From: Symsagittifera roscoffensis
Taxonomy: Eukaryota; Xenacoelomorpha; Acoela; Convolutidae
DNA: 64,000 bases
Assembly: GCF_963678635.1 (NCBI RefSeq)
Contig: NC_087071.1
Span: 11,729,088 to 11,793,087, forward strand
Direction: 5' to 3'
This document shows positions 51,825 to 64,000 of this stretch, in pieces. Both the position numbers and the translations under genes were made by a program. The notes beneath the pieces are model-generated. The model worked only from the letters and a program-made list of their open reading frames with translations, was not told the origin of the DNA and did not search any database. Every line of letters begins with the position of its first letter. Positions within the stretch are counted from its first letter, which is position 1.

Positions 51825-52715
51825 TGTGCCATTCTGCCAGACTGACACAGCACAACCTTCCGGCGACGTAAAAAAGAACGATTAAAGGCCTTATTGACGA
51901 AAAATTATTGCGAAGGAGGGTCGGAATATTCTAGAATTTTTATTTTTAAAATTTCGATTGGAAGAAGAATATTTCTCAGAAATACAAAAAAGGCCATTTT
52001 GACTGGAAAAGACGAAAAATCAGAACAACGACAAATATTGTGAAAAACAGTCGTACAAGAGGCGGATGAAACGAAGCCTCTTATCGTGGCAATAACACAC
52101 GATAAGAACGTTAGCTGTGAATATTAGTGGAGAAGGAGGCTTCAGTGGGGGAAGAAATATACCACGGAAGCCTCCCGGGACACAAATTGTAAGAGATAAG
52201 AGCGTTATCTCAGGAATATCACGGGAGCGGAGGCTTGGTCCCCCAGAGACTGTTCTATGTGAAGGGACTGTATAAACTTATTTTATAGCTGTCATAATGT
52301 CTGGAATGTCATAGATCTCTTAATTGACACCGTTATTGTTTGATATTTCAGAGTATGAGTAGCTAGATAGAGGAAAGGGTCAATCCATCTCCAATGGATT
52401 TAATATAGAACTGTCACACAAAAACATATTAAAATAGGTTGTTCGAGCCGTGTTTTTAATGACAATCACGTAGTCTGAGGATCCGAGACTCAGCTATGTG
52501 GTTGTGTTCGCATGCAAACGAAAGCTGATCAAAAGTCGTTTGACTGATGGCCTAAAAATGGTAACTTTTTACTTTGCCTTAGACAGACCAGAAAATCAAC
52601 TGGCAAGGTCGAGACAGTGAAAAACGAGTAGAATTAAGGTAACTGACGCCTGCCAGTCGTTAATAGGTACTTTTTCTACGCTCCGTCGCTGTGTAGTATT
52701 TGGGCGAATGTTACA
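51825..52715 (+). repeat. Copy D 5' LTR
   Basis: 891 bp, from TGTGCCATTCTGCC to GGGCGAATGTTACA. It aligns along its length with the reverse complement of copy C's LTR, with small differences. The same hairpins are present (AATCCAT/ATGGATT at 52382-52400; CTTATCGTG/CACGATAAG near 52080-52106). Confidence 0.92.
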
Positions 52716-53085
52716 GGTCTTATTCAACGATTTGATGATGTACTCTTTGAAATTTTCGTCTGCGGTACCATCGTATTGCTTCAGTCTGAAGGCACTCGCA
52801 AGTACCTTGTATGCAGTCATTTTGTCGCGAAACTTGACTAAAAACGTTCTTGGTCGGATCGACTCAGGTCTGAATTTTCCCATACGTGTTGCTGATGTTA
52901 TTGCTTCTTTTTGTATTTCGAGATGTTCCATGATTGAAATCATGGCTTTTATCGCCTCATAATTATTTTTAGTTTTATATACCCGTTTGTTTCATTGTAT
53001 ATCTGTAAATACGTTTTGTTGTTTAAAACTGTGCTCTGGAAAAGGCAGAAGCAACAGAAACCCTTTTCATTTAAATACGTTAGGG
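52716..53085. other. Foreign segment replacing the PBS region of copy D
   Basis: About 370 bases between the LTR and the point (53086) where similarity to copy C's leader resumes. There is no TGGCGC-type PBS. On the minus strand, 52730-52943 encodes a peptide with RPRTFLVKFRDKMTAYKVLA, which has the look of an RRM strand-helix from a LINE-type ORF1 protein. That is a weak call from pattern alone. Confidence 0.4.
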
Positions 53086-55815
53086 TTAGGTGGGAAGTCA
53101 TGAGCCCGCTTGTCCCAAGGTCCCGGGACCAAAAACAATTAAAGAGAAAGCGTAAAACCAAACAAAAATAGTGTATAACCAAGAAAAAGCCAAAAATAAA
53201 TTTATTTGAAAACAAAAAAGTACAAAAAACAGTAAAAAAATCCAAAAAAGACCAAAAACAGTAAAAAACATAAAGTGACAGTTTATATGTTATTTCCGGA
53301 CGAGATGTGATCTGACCTTCCTATTTGTTGTTGTTTCAGATTGATTTATATCGTTTCTGATAGAAAGATTGTGTGTTTTGGTGAAGGGTTGGATACCCTC
53401 CCTCGAGTGTAATTTGAGTGTTTAAGCACGTTAATGGTGATTTTGCCGGTGACCGGAGGGTAGAGTGGCAAGCTGATCCGATTGTACCCTCCATCGATTA
53501 CAAATTTCCGAGTTAAGGGCCTTAATTCGGGTATTTTGGTGCAAAGGAGGGTATAGTACTATTCATTAACGACTATTAATAGGTTATTATCCTAATTATA
53601 TATTACTTATTTCCTATTTAGACCCAAGAAACACCCAAATTTCGTCGGAAATTACCGATTTTCGACCAAACTGTAGACCCCCAAGTTTTTGGATATCCGA
53701 GCTTTTCCGAACAGCAAAAAGCTTTTATTTAGGGAGTAGCTACGTAGTTCGATCCCCCTAACTAAAGAAACCGCGTGAGAAATGACTCAGTAAAAGTTAG
53801 AAAAAACGAAAATTTTTCGATCAAAATTTTGATAATTTTCTGAATTTTGTCAATCTGTTTTGGGGATCGAGTTTTTGAGTTTTTTGAGTTAGAGCAAAAA
53901 AATTTTTTGCGTTAGAAGCGTGCTAGCATAACGTGCTCGGTTACTAGAGAAATTTTTGGGTAACCCTCCGAGTAGCTCCGTGGATAGAGCTAACGACTTA
54001 AGGTTTGGAAAAGGAAGGAATCGGAGGGTCCAAACTTGATAGTTATTGGCCAAATTTTTGTTCCTAAACCAATTTTGGTCCGGTTTTTTGCATTATTCCA
54101 GTGCCGTACAGGGCTACTACGCTCATTTCAATTACTTTTAGGCACTTTCGACCGGAGTTGCGGAAAAAATCTTTCAGAACCTATATAGGTGGTGAAAAAA
54201 GGCCATTTTGACGAACTTGTTTTTGGCGATTTCTCAAAGACTAGTCATCCGATTGGGATAATTTTGGTACCGTAAGTCGACGTTTTTCACCATTTTTCCG
54301 GATCGCAACCGTTTTTGGGTTAATTATTTCGGAAAAGGAAAATTTTTCAGAATTTGTTGGTTCAGAGGGTCCAAATCACGAGGAACCCTCCGAGCGGCAT
54401 AACATTTTAATAAAATCACCTTTTACCCTACTGGGAAGGTTGACCGAGTCAGCCAACCTAGTTTTAAGCCAGGTAGACCGCTTTCAGAGGCTTTACTGCG
54501 GTGATATAACCCTTTTTCTTGATTTTTGGGGAACCCTCCGAAGTGACCCTCCGGAGTCAGCTAAACCCCTTAGCAACCCTCCTTAGTGGAAAATTTCCAC
54601 GAGATCGTCCTAAGAAGTTAAAACAGCCCCCCATAGAGCTTTCAGCTCGTTTTGACGCTTTTTGAAACTAGTAGAAGAACCTTCTAGTAGAAGACCCTCC
54701 TTAGTAAAGTTAGGGTGACCCTCCGAGGTAACTTGGGTGACTAAGGTACCCTCCGAAGTAACCCTCCGAGGTAGGCTAAGTGTCTTAATAACCCTCCGAA
54801 ATAACCAACCGGAGTGTCTTAAACCTTCTAACAACCTTCCTTGTTAGAAACTTGAAGAAACCTTCTGTGCCGATTTGGGAAACGGAAAATATCTATTTAA
54901 TTAGGATCATATTAGGATATTAGGCGTGCTTATCAGGATCATAGAAACCCATTTTGACCCGGAAATTCGTGATCAACTTTGGATTCTAGATTGGGTGTAT
55001 CAGAAGTACCCGAACAAAGAAAATTTTTTTTGACTGTGATTTTGGTTGTGTGGTTGCCTTGAGCTACTTAATAGGAAAATTCGGGCAACCCGGGAACAAA
55101 TAAAGGAAGACCTCGGTGAGTGTTTTAAGCAAATACATACTCACTTGAGAAGAAAAGTTGTTCCCTACTCTCGTGCACTTGGAGCAGTCCGGGTGTGGGA
55201 GAGCTTTTTTATAGACTTTACAAATTTTCGATCAGAGGTTACCTTGAGCTACTTAGTAGGACAGCTCGAGCAATCGCAGGACACCTAAAAGAAGACCTCG
55301 GTGGGTGTATTAGGCAAATACACACCCACTTGAGAAGACTGTGTCCTGGGCTTCGTTCTTTCGGATCGTTCCGATTGAGGGAAGTCTTTTTCTTTAAGAC
55401 TAAGTTTTATTTATCTATTTTTGAATCATCACTGCTTTTTACCAAAGATTGTTTGATTTTAACAAAGCAGTGATTTGATAAGAGTGTGGCCGTAAATTGA
55501 TACTGACGAAAGGTCGCTGTCACCTGTAGGATATTCTTATCTGATTATCGATTGTGTTTTGTGTGTCGATTATATCTTGTGAAAATTTTGTGATACTGTT
55601 ATACTATACAACAGGGTTGAGTTAGCATTATATCAATACTGAGTAGACCCTGTGTGTAACTTTAGCTTAGTCACTAGTTTTGTCGTTAAGAAATCTAAGA
55701 GACATTTTGATACTAACGTAATCGAGTAGGCAGCGTTGAGTAATTTAATTAGATCCTGTTTGTGGTACGTTTGCATTGCCATCGAATTACGAATATTTTC
55801 ATTTTGTTAAAAAGT
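53086..55815 (+). other. Copy D leader
   Basis: 2.7 kb without a supported gene, aligning with copy C's leader. It has the A-rich block (53150-53280), the ACCCTCCGA motif array (about 54530-54830) and the duplicated hairpin block (about 55055-55345). In the first hairpin unit the stem is GTGAG/CTCAC instead of GTGGG/CCCAC. Confidence 0.7.
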
Positions 55816-58800
55816 ATGCAGCGTAGGGACTCACTAGGATCGACTACTAAGATTCCCAGGCTAAGCAAGGGAAGCACGCGGAAATTTAGAACCAGGCGTA
55901 GCCAAACCTCGTTTAGCAGCGCTTCCGACGCGTTTGCTGAAGACGAATCGATTAAAGGTCAACCTGATCTTTCAGTGACCGAAATGAAACTAAGGTGGGA
56001 GAAAAACCACGATGGAAATCAAGGGCGGAGCGCCGAGGTCCAGCCCGCGAGCGAAACGCTAGTGGACCCCTTTGACGAAGGGGAGCGAACGCTCCTTCGA
56101 CCCGACTTTGAGCCAGACGAGGACCTCGAGCGGGAGGAGGTCGAGAGGACAGAGGAGACCTCGGAGCGTCCCGAGGTCGAGCCTCGGGAGGAAGTGCTGT
56201 ACAAGGGAATGTCCAAGTCGGAGACTAAGAGCAATAAGTGGAGAAGAGAACCTTCACATCCGACAAGTACACACTCATCTTTGGCCAAGCAGTGCAACAA
56301 CGCGATGATGTCGAGTATGAGTCCGAGTGAAGAGCAAACGGTCTCGAAGGCAAAGAAAAGTTGGAAGTCTTTGTACGATGAGCGCATGGCGTCACTACAG
56401 GCCGAAGGTCTATCCTCTAGTTACGACCAACCGGAAATAACCCATCCGGATGTGAACTTCACACCGTGCCCGAGGAATGACATGAGCAGGAAGGCGTCCT
56501 CTACATCGCCGACCAGGCCTATGTCAGATGGGATAACGATGGGAGCGTCATCAACGTTCGACAGATTGATGACGTCGATGCACAAGCAAAAAGGCGGTGC
56601 GTCATCAAGCACCAGGCTACAGCCGCAGTTGACCTCGTCTTCTCTGGGGCTAACCCCGCCATTGGGGGCAACTGGTGACATAAGTGACATGTTCGCTGGC
56701 GTAATGAATGGCCTGGATGAATTGAGACGGGACATGACCAAGAGGATAGATCAAGTTGACGAGAGAGCTCACCATGGTCGAGAGAATTTGAGAGATGAGC
56801 TAACGCACGTGAAGTCGCAGGCGAGGTTTGATCAGGCTCAATTGATTCGTAACACCAATCAGTGCCTGGCTGAGAACCTGGCACAGGCTAACAAAGAGTC
56901 AGAGGAAAGAGAGGCTAGAATGACTAGAGAGATTGAGCGATTATTGAATGATCATGATAATACCTACGCCCATACGATGACTAGCCTAAAAAAGAGGTTA
57001 GATGCCAAATCTGACTTAATGATGCGGAAGCTCGACGCGATCTTGAATGGGAACAATTGGGGGGAGCGTTCCAACCCGAGGGAGCGCTCACGCCATGTGA
57101 ATGATGGAGATGGTATGGGCAGCAACGCCAGGGCCCACAGCTCGAGAACGAACTACGAACCTAGGAACAAGGAGCGGCCAAGGGCAGCCCCGTCGAGGCC
57201 TGGCTGGACGAACCCAGTCCCGCCTGAGGCAGACGCAACCCCGGAAACAAGATTGCCAACTGTGCTACAAGTCAGTTCAGTACCAGATCTGACTACAGTC
57301 TCACAGGACACAACGATGTATGCCTCGATGTTCGAGCCCCTGAACAGATCTCTCGAAACGTTCATCACCAAACTCCCGAAGTCAACCGAGAGAGGGGAGA
57401 GGTCAAGGAGGACACTGAAAAAGCCGAAGTCATACAAAGACGAGTCTGACGGCTGCATTGATACTTGGATAGAGGTGATGAAGTTGCAATTTGAAGAAGA
57501 GAATCTCTCCAAGAAACAAGAATGCAGCGCACTAACGAGCAATCTGGACGGTACTGCACTAAATTGTGTAATGGCAAAAAGAGCCAATGAGAGGGGCAGC
57601 GCTCGCAAGATATTCGACATCCTGCTGAATCGTTTCGGCTCTAGAGTACAAGGACACCAGGCTATGGTGAAGTTCGAAAAGAGGCGTCAAAGAGATGACG
57701 AATCCATAGATAAATTTTTGGACGATCTTGAATTGCTTAGGAGAAGAAGCAACCCCGATGAGAGAATATCCGAGCGAAACATGGCGATTGCTTCGAAGTT
57801 CATGGACGGAGTAAAAAGTGAGGAGTTGAAGACGATGTTAGCCACACACTTCACCCTGTCACTTGACCAGGTACCCACGCCCGATGACTTGCGTATGAAG
57901 TCACGCAAGTATTTACTCATAAAACCAAGGGCACAGAACCGTTACAACAATTATGGTAACTATATCGGGACAAACACTGTTGCGAACTCCAGTTGGTACA
58001 AACCTCGCGATGACATGGATAAGAGGAGATCGTGTGCGAATTGTGGTTCGATGGACCATCACGTCTCCGCGTGTTCTGCGTACAAACAAAACATGAAAGC
58101 AATAGGCTACTTTCTCGATGACGTTGACGCGACCGAAGAGGATCACGAAGAGTACGTCAGAGGGCTCATCATGAAATATGGGCCGAGATGTTTTTTCTGT
58201 AATTTAGAGGGACATTTCAAGTCGGATTGCACTCAGTTTTGGGATGCAGTGGCGGACGCAAACATCCCCGCCACGAAGAGGCGCTTTCGGGTGTAAAAGC
58301 CAGTCGAGCACGACTGATGAACGAGGCCGAGTCTCGGAGAAAGGAGACGACACCGAGCACCTTTACGACTAAGAAGGTAAAGACACTACCTGACGAGGTG
58401 GTGGCCTCGAGCCTGGAGGCAGAGTCGGCTAGCCCACTCAAGGTGGATTACGGTCTGGCGGCAAGGACAGCGTTGCAGAATGACAAACAAGACCTAGCCA
58501 CGAAAGAAGTGGAGCAATGGGTGAGGTCGGAGCTGGAGAACACAGATCTTCGGGAAAGTCTTAATACTCTGGGTAAAACGACGAAAGTAGAAGACAAAGA
58601 GGAACCCAGGAAACAGGGACTGAAACTGAACGTTATATCTGGGAGAATTTTCGGCATGACAAAGGAGGGGACGAAAATAATGTCCATTATCTCAGTCGCA
58701 GGGCACCAGGTGGTCAAGAACTTGAGTGATCCATCCGAGATCACACTAGTCCACCTGGACATATATGCCGACTACCTGAGAGAGAAAGATCCCAAACTGG

Positions 58801-61800
58801 ACTCCAGGACAGTGCGAGCGCTGCTTACAACAGGAGGACCGATGCTGATGAAAGTGGATGGACATTATATCAATGTACATGGCCCTTATCCGATTCTAAT
58901 GAATGTGGATGGCATCAACATCTATACAAAAGCTAACATAACTGATGCGAATGATCAGATTGGCCGGATATACATTGGTCAAGAGGAGCTGAAGGTTAGA
59001 CGAATCGGACACAACGCGATGCTCGAACAAGATGCCGTGCACATAGGTTGCGAGGCTGATCTGGCCGCACACGTGCTGGACGTGCAGGGCAGACAACTTT
59101 CAGTAAAAGGACTGCTAGACACAGGAGCAGTGGTTAGTGTCATGCCAGTCAAAACTTGGACCAATATGGGTTTCGAGAGGTCGGACCTTATACCGACAAA
59201 CATTAGGTTGGCAGCTGCCAATCAGGGAGCCATCTATGTGACCGGACGAACCCCGATCATTTCACTGCAGCTCGGAGGGAGACATCTTCGGATGAGCTTC
59301 CTAGTAGTGGAGAATTTGGACGAATCCGATCAGTTCATCCTAGGAAGGGATTTCGTACGCAACTTTGACGTCACGATCGATCTAAATGACGGGTTGATTA
59401 GGATCAAGGATCCTGAGAGAAAGCATGAAAAGAGACCCCTTAATAAGATCTTAATTAATCAGGCCAAGGTGCCGATTTTTCTGGATCGAAAAGTTAGAAT
59501 AAAACGAAACCAAGCCGTAGTAGCGACATTTAGGATGAGAAACGTGAATGAACTCAGCAATGACAGACAGGTGTGTCTGGTACCAAACCCAAACAGTAAA
59601 AGCTCGGCTATTTTAGGAAGAAGCTTCTCACTCACTCAGAGCGGACTGTGTGTGAGTGTGTTATTGAACACAGAGGCAACAACAGTGACAATACAGAGGG
59701 GAAAGAAGCTTGGCTATGCTTTACCTCTGAACACGGACTTTCAGAGTGTGGAAAAAGTTTGATGTAACTAAATGTCCATTGCATGCGAACCAAGAATGTA
59801 TAATGAAGAGAATAAATGAATTGAAATCTTCTAGGAAATTGTTTTCAATGAAGTCGGAAACAGACGATGGGCTGTCTAGTTGTTACAACTTTCCTGAGAG
59901 GCCGACAGAAAAAGAGTTAGCAGCGAATAAACCAATCCTGCCTGAGATAGAACATTTGAAAGGTAAAATATCAGACAAGGAATTAGATTCGCTCAGAGCG
60001 GTGCTAAGTCGGAACGCAGACGTTTTTTCGAAACATAAGGCCGACATAGGTTGCTGTAATTTTGTAGAACACGAGATTGAGATAGAAGAGGCCTCGGTAC
60101 CTCATAGAGAAGGGGCGAGAAGAATGACCCCTCACAAGTCAGAAGCGTGTAGGAAGGAGATCGAGATGTTAATGGAGTACGACATGATCGAGCCGTCGAA
60201 GTCCCCGTGGGCTTGTGGCGTGGTCATGGCAAAAAAGAAAGGGGGACAACTCAGATTTTGCTGTGATTTTCGTTACCTGAACGCAGTGACTATAAAGGAC
60301 GCAAACCCGATTCCCCGCATCGATGAGAGCCTATCCAAGCTGGGAGACGCAAAGTTCTTCACGACGTTGGACTTGGGCTCCGCGTTCTGGCAAGTGCCAC
60401 TCCGAAAGCAGGACCGAGAAAAAACAGGCTTTGCGTGCGAGCTGGGATTGTTCCAGTGGAAGAGGATGCCGTTCGGACTGTGCAATGCGACGGCCACATT
60501 CCAGCGACTGATGGCCCAGGCACTCACGAGCGTCACCAAGAAATACGGGAATCTCATCATGTGTTATGTCGACGATGTCGTGATTGCGACACCAACCTTA
60601 GAAGACCACATAGAGAGGTTGGATGAGGTGTTTTCTTGCATGAAGCAGGCGGGTCTAAAATGTAAACCCTCTAAGTGTGAAATCCTGAGGGATTCCATAA
60701 AGTATCTGGGCCGCCTGGTGGACAAACATGGAGTGAGACCAGATCCTGAAGTGGTTGAAGCAGTGCTGACTTGGAAGTCACCTAAAACAGATACACAGTT
60801 GATGCGTTTTTTGGGATTTGCTAATTATTATCGAGAATTCATCAAGGGGTATGCTGACAAGATATACCCCATGCAGCGGTTGATGAGAAACAAGGGCAAG
60901 AAGTTCACTTGGACTGATGAGGCACAAGTTTCATTTGAGAACATCAAACGTGAACTTTGCGAGGCACCGGTCCTCGGCATGCCAACAGAGAAGGGGATAT
61001 TCGTGCTGGACACGGATGCATCAGTGGTCGCGATATCGGGCATATTTCACCAGGAGCAGGAGTGGAACGGGAGAACGGTTCTTCGTCCGATAGCTTACGG
61101 GAGTAAAGTCCTGAGTGATACTGAGATGAAGTACGGCGCACCAAAAGCGGAGATTTTTGCGGTGATCACTTTCGTGGAAAAATACAGGGCCTACTTGGGG
61201 AGTGCTCCCTTCAAGTTACGTGTAGATAATCGTGCCCTTGCCTGGCTGAAAACCTATTCGATGGACCAAAGTTATATTGGTCGTTGGATCGTGCGCCTGG
61301 ATGGATACCACATGATCATAGAGCACCGAACCCGTGACAAGCACCAGAACGCAGATAGCCTCAGTAAAAAGACAGAATTTTATGAGCGCCTCGAAGAGAA
61401 GCAGGCTAACCAGTCAGAAATCAAAGACGGGTTTTCTTTTCTGGACAAGGAAACCTACGACAAACTGCCACTTACTAAGTGGTTAGACAAGTCAGGGCAT
61501 CCTACACCTGGACACCCTGACCTTCCAGTGGAAACGGCCGCGGAGATAAAGCTTTTAGCCAGAGGCGAACCCGTTCTGTTGGATCTGCTGCCACAAGAAC
61601 TTACCAGGCTGGGTATAAACAGCATTGCTCTACTGAACAGGACGGTGAACGTGGCGCCGGATGTCATGGGAAAGCTCCGTGACATGTTGGACAGGGAGGT
61701 GGATAGGCATGATCGTGAGTGGATGGAGACCATGCAGCGGTTGACGGTCACCGAGAGAATAGAAAAGAGGCCAGCGTCCATTCGCAGCCGAGGCGTTGAA

Positions 61801-64000
61801 CGGGATTGCAGGTCGATAGTCAACCAGCTGGTGAGCTCAATGCCAAAGGAGGTCTTATTGAGGACTTCGTTCAACGAACATGGCACACTGAATCAGACCC
61901 AATCCACTGAAGAAGTCAGGATCAAGTCGGCATCTAGCTTCGCCAGGAGAGTGCATTTCACGGATGCAAAAGAAGAATATGAGCCGATCCCAGATTATTC
62001 GTCCGGGGACGAGACAATGTCCGGGGAGTCCGATACCTTCGAGCCAATCAAAGATGACTTGTCTGATGACACCTTTGAGCCCGTGCAGGACGATTTGTCC
62101 GGGGAGAGGTTAACGAGACCACCTAGGGGCAGAATTTTGTCCGGGGAGTCGGGTTCAAAGCGACCAATGGACAGAGTTTTGTCCGCGGAGTCTAGAAACA
62201 TCTCAGACAACTTGGAATATGATGTTGGGGAATCAGTCAGCTCAAGTGTTGACTCGAGGCCCCAGTCCTGGGACAACACGTCTGAAACAACTTCCAATTC
62301 CGATATGTCAGAGATCGCAATCCACTCCTTATTGGTAGACTGGAAGCAGCGCGGGCTGGACCGAGAAATGCATCAGGATCCAGACAGGGACAGATACACC
62401 TCAGATGAGGAGGGCACAGTGGTAGATAACGCCGCAGACGAGCTCGAGCTGATAGCAGTCTCGAAACGCCCAACCAGATTGCTGCCACATGGTACGGTCG
62501 TCCGTACCAATCTGGAACCATCTGTACAGAAGGCGACGCCTTTGAAAAAGATATGGTGTGTCAAGTTGATGGACGATGCTCATGCTCCGGAGATAATGAG
62601 CGGGCAAATGAACGTGGTAAAGACGTATTTGAAAGCCAGGTACAGGCTGTCGGATCTCCTAAGAGCTCAACGAAATGACAGAATGACGAGCAGTCTGAAG
62701 AGGTGGATCGAGAATGGTGCACCTGACAAAGGGGACTTGGAAGAAGACAGCTATAAAATCTTAAAGCAATTCTACCTAAAGAGGAAAGACTTGTTGTACC
62801 TGAACAAGGACGGGATTGTAGCCTGTAAACAAAAAGAGGAGGAAAAGGTCCTTTATTTACAATTCAATAGTGTTACCACAGTTGTACCAGACCGAATTGC
62901 TCTTTCGCTCACATGATCAGATGGGTCATCAAGGCGTGGACAAGGTGTACAACAGGATACAGAAACGATTCGAATGGCCGGGATTGAAGAAGGCTTGTCA
63001 GAAGTGGATAGCCGCATGCCTGTCTTGTCAACGGGCAAAGGATCCCAGGAAACTAAGGTTCCCTCTGCAGTCAATAGAGTCGTCGGGTTTCAACGAGGGG
63101 GTGCAAATTGATCATCAGAAAATCTGCATGACAGCAACGGGCTATAACCAGGTGCTAGTAATGATCGACCATTTTACGAAGTATGCGGAGGCAGCACCCT
63201 GCATGGCAGCATCGGCGGAAGAAACATGCGATCACTTGATAAACGTGTGGATAGCGAGGCATGGCTGCCCCATCACGTTCCAATCGGACAATGGCAAAGC
63301 ATTCGTAGGTGATCTCACGAAAGAGTTAATGAAAAGGTCGCAGGTAGCGCAGGCCCACTCGACCACTTATCGCCCGCAAACGAATGGCCTAGTCGAGAGG
63401 CAGAATCGCACACTGGTATCAATGTTGAGAGTCTATTGCTCACGCTATATGGATGACTGGGACAAGCACTTGCCACAAGTGATGGATGCTTACAACAGCA
63501 CGGAGCATTCCACCACGGGATTAAGTCCGCATATGATGCTAACGGGTCACGAAAAAGCGCTCCCGTTGACGTTTTTCTACCCTGAATATGAGGGGAAGAG
63601 GACAGCACCGCAAACGTACGTGCGGGATGTCATTAGAAGACAACAGGACCTCAATGACTTATGCAGGAGGAACACGCAACAGGCGCAAATTAGACAAAAA
63701 AGGAGGTTTGATAAAAGGACAGCCGATGCGAAAGCCTACTCAGTTGGCGACTACGTCTGGGTGTTCCAGGAAGTGGTTCCACCAAAAGGAACCAAGAAAT
63801 TATTGAAGAAATGGCGTGGTCCATTTCAGATAACAGAGGTGCACCAAGGAGGTCGTTTTTATCGACTGAGCACTGGAAGAGCAGCTCATGACGAAAATAT
63901 CAAACCACACAATGCCTCGTCAGAGGACTGATGCATCCCAGCGGACATGCAAGAGGGAGACTATTTGATAGTGGACCCTGCTTGTGAAGTGAATGAAAGA
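55816..64000 (+). pseudogene. gag-pol: Copy D gag-pol, frameshifted, incomplete at right edge
   Basis: Starts MQRRDS as in copy C and follows it domain by domain: Gag, two CCHC knuckles (near 58040 and 58195), DTGA protease (near 59125), RT with YVDD (near 60570), RNase H, acidic linker, HHCC/DDE integrase, GPY/F (near 63820). It is broken by a 1-base deletion after the second knuckle (about 58258), an 8-base deletion at about 59750 between protease and RT, a 2-base deletion at about 62856 before integrase, and a Trp-to-TGA change at about 63929. The RT/RNase H piece (59746-62916) is still open, but no complete polyprotein can be made. The C-terminal tail lies beyond the window. Confidence 0.9.

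Larger units (their letters stand above)
51825..64000 (+). mobile_element. Copy D: close relative of copy C, running off the right edge, decayed
   Basis: LTR (51825-52715), leader and most of gag-pol, same subfamily as copy C on the opposite strand. The PBS region is replaced by unrelated DNA and gag-pol carries four disabling changes. The ORF2 and 3' LTR would lie beyond the window. Confidence 0.9.

Overview
Every part of this 64 kb window that I can interpret is LTR retrotransposon; I see no ordinary host gene. It is eukaryotic DNA: LTRs, a primer-binding site, polypurine tracts, a conserved 3' splice site, a Ty3/gypsy-order Pol (PR-RT-RNase H-IN), and large open frames without bacterial gene spacing or ribosome binding sites. 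The host is most likely an animal with a repeat-rich genome. I cannot name a taxon, and that assignment is inference.

Four related copies of one giant Ty3/gypsy-like family (about 24 kb when full length) are nested or adjacent. Copy A (+ strand, oldest) enters from the left edge inside its 3' ORF (1-4794). Copy C then interrupts it, it resumes at 29220-31120, and it ends in a 3' LTR (31551-32129 plus 51466-51772) that is itself split by copy B. Copy C (- strand, 4795-29219, 24.4 kb) looks complete and young: its two 886-bp LTRs are identical by eye and both giant ORFs are open. Copy B (+ strand, 32130-51465) lies in A's 3' LTR. It has lost protease, RT and RNase H through a roughly 5.2 kb internal deletion, and its remaining frames carry stops and frameshifts. 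Copy D (+ strand, 51825 to the right edge) begins 52 bp after A ends. Its primer-binding-site region has been replaced by foreign DNA, and its gag-pol has three frameshifts and a nonsense codon.

The family layout, read from C, is: 5' LTR, PBS, a leader of about 3.1 kb, a single gag-pol ORF of about 3,160 residues, a gap of about 0.4 kb with a conserved splice acceptor, a second ORF of about 2,955 residues, 3' UTR, polypurine tract, 3' LTR. The leader carries dispersed GGAGGGT motifs and a duplicated hairpin block. Gag-pol encodes a coiled-coil Gag, two CCHC knuckles, retropepsin, RT with YVDD, RNase H, an acidic linker of about 500 residues, an HHCC/DD35E integrase with a GPY/F module, and a C-terminal domain that resembles OARD1/TARG1-type macrodomains. 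The 3' ORF has an N-terminal coiled coil, an SGNH (GDSL-like) hydrolase with its catalytic residues intact, a degenerate second SGNH-like module, and about 1,900 residues I cannot assign. It shows no visible signal peptide or membrane anchor, so I do not call it an envelope.

The features most worth following up are the macrodomain downstream of integrase, the SGNH-bearing giant 3' ORF, a second copy of the 3' polypurine-tract module almost exactly at the centre of the element, and covarying hairpins in the leader and LTRs.
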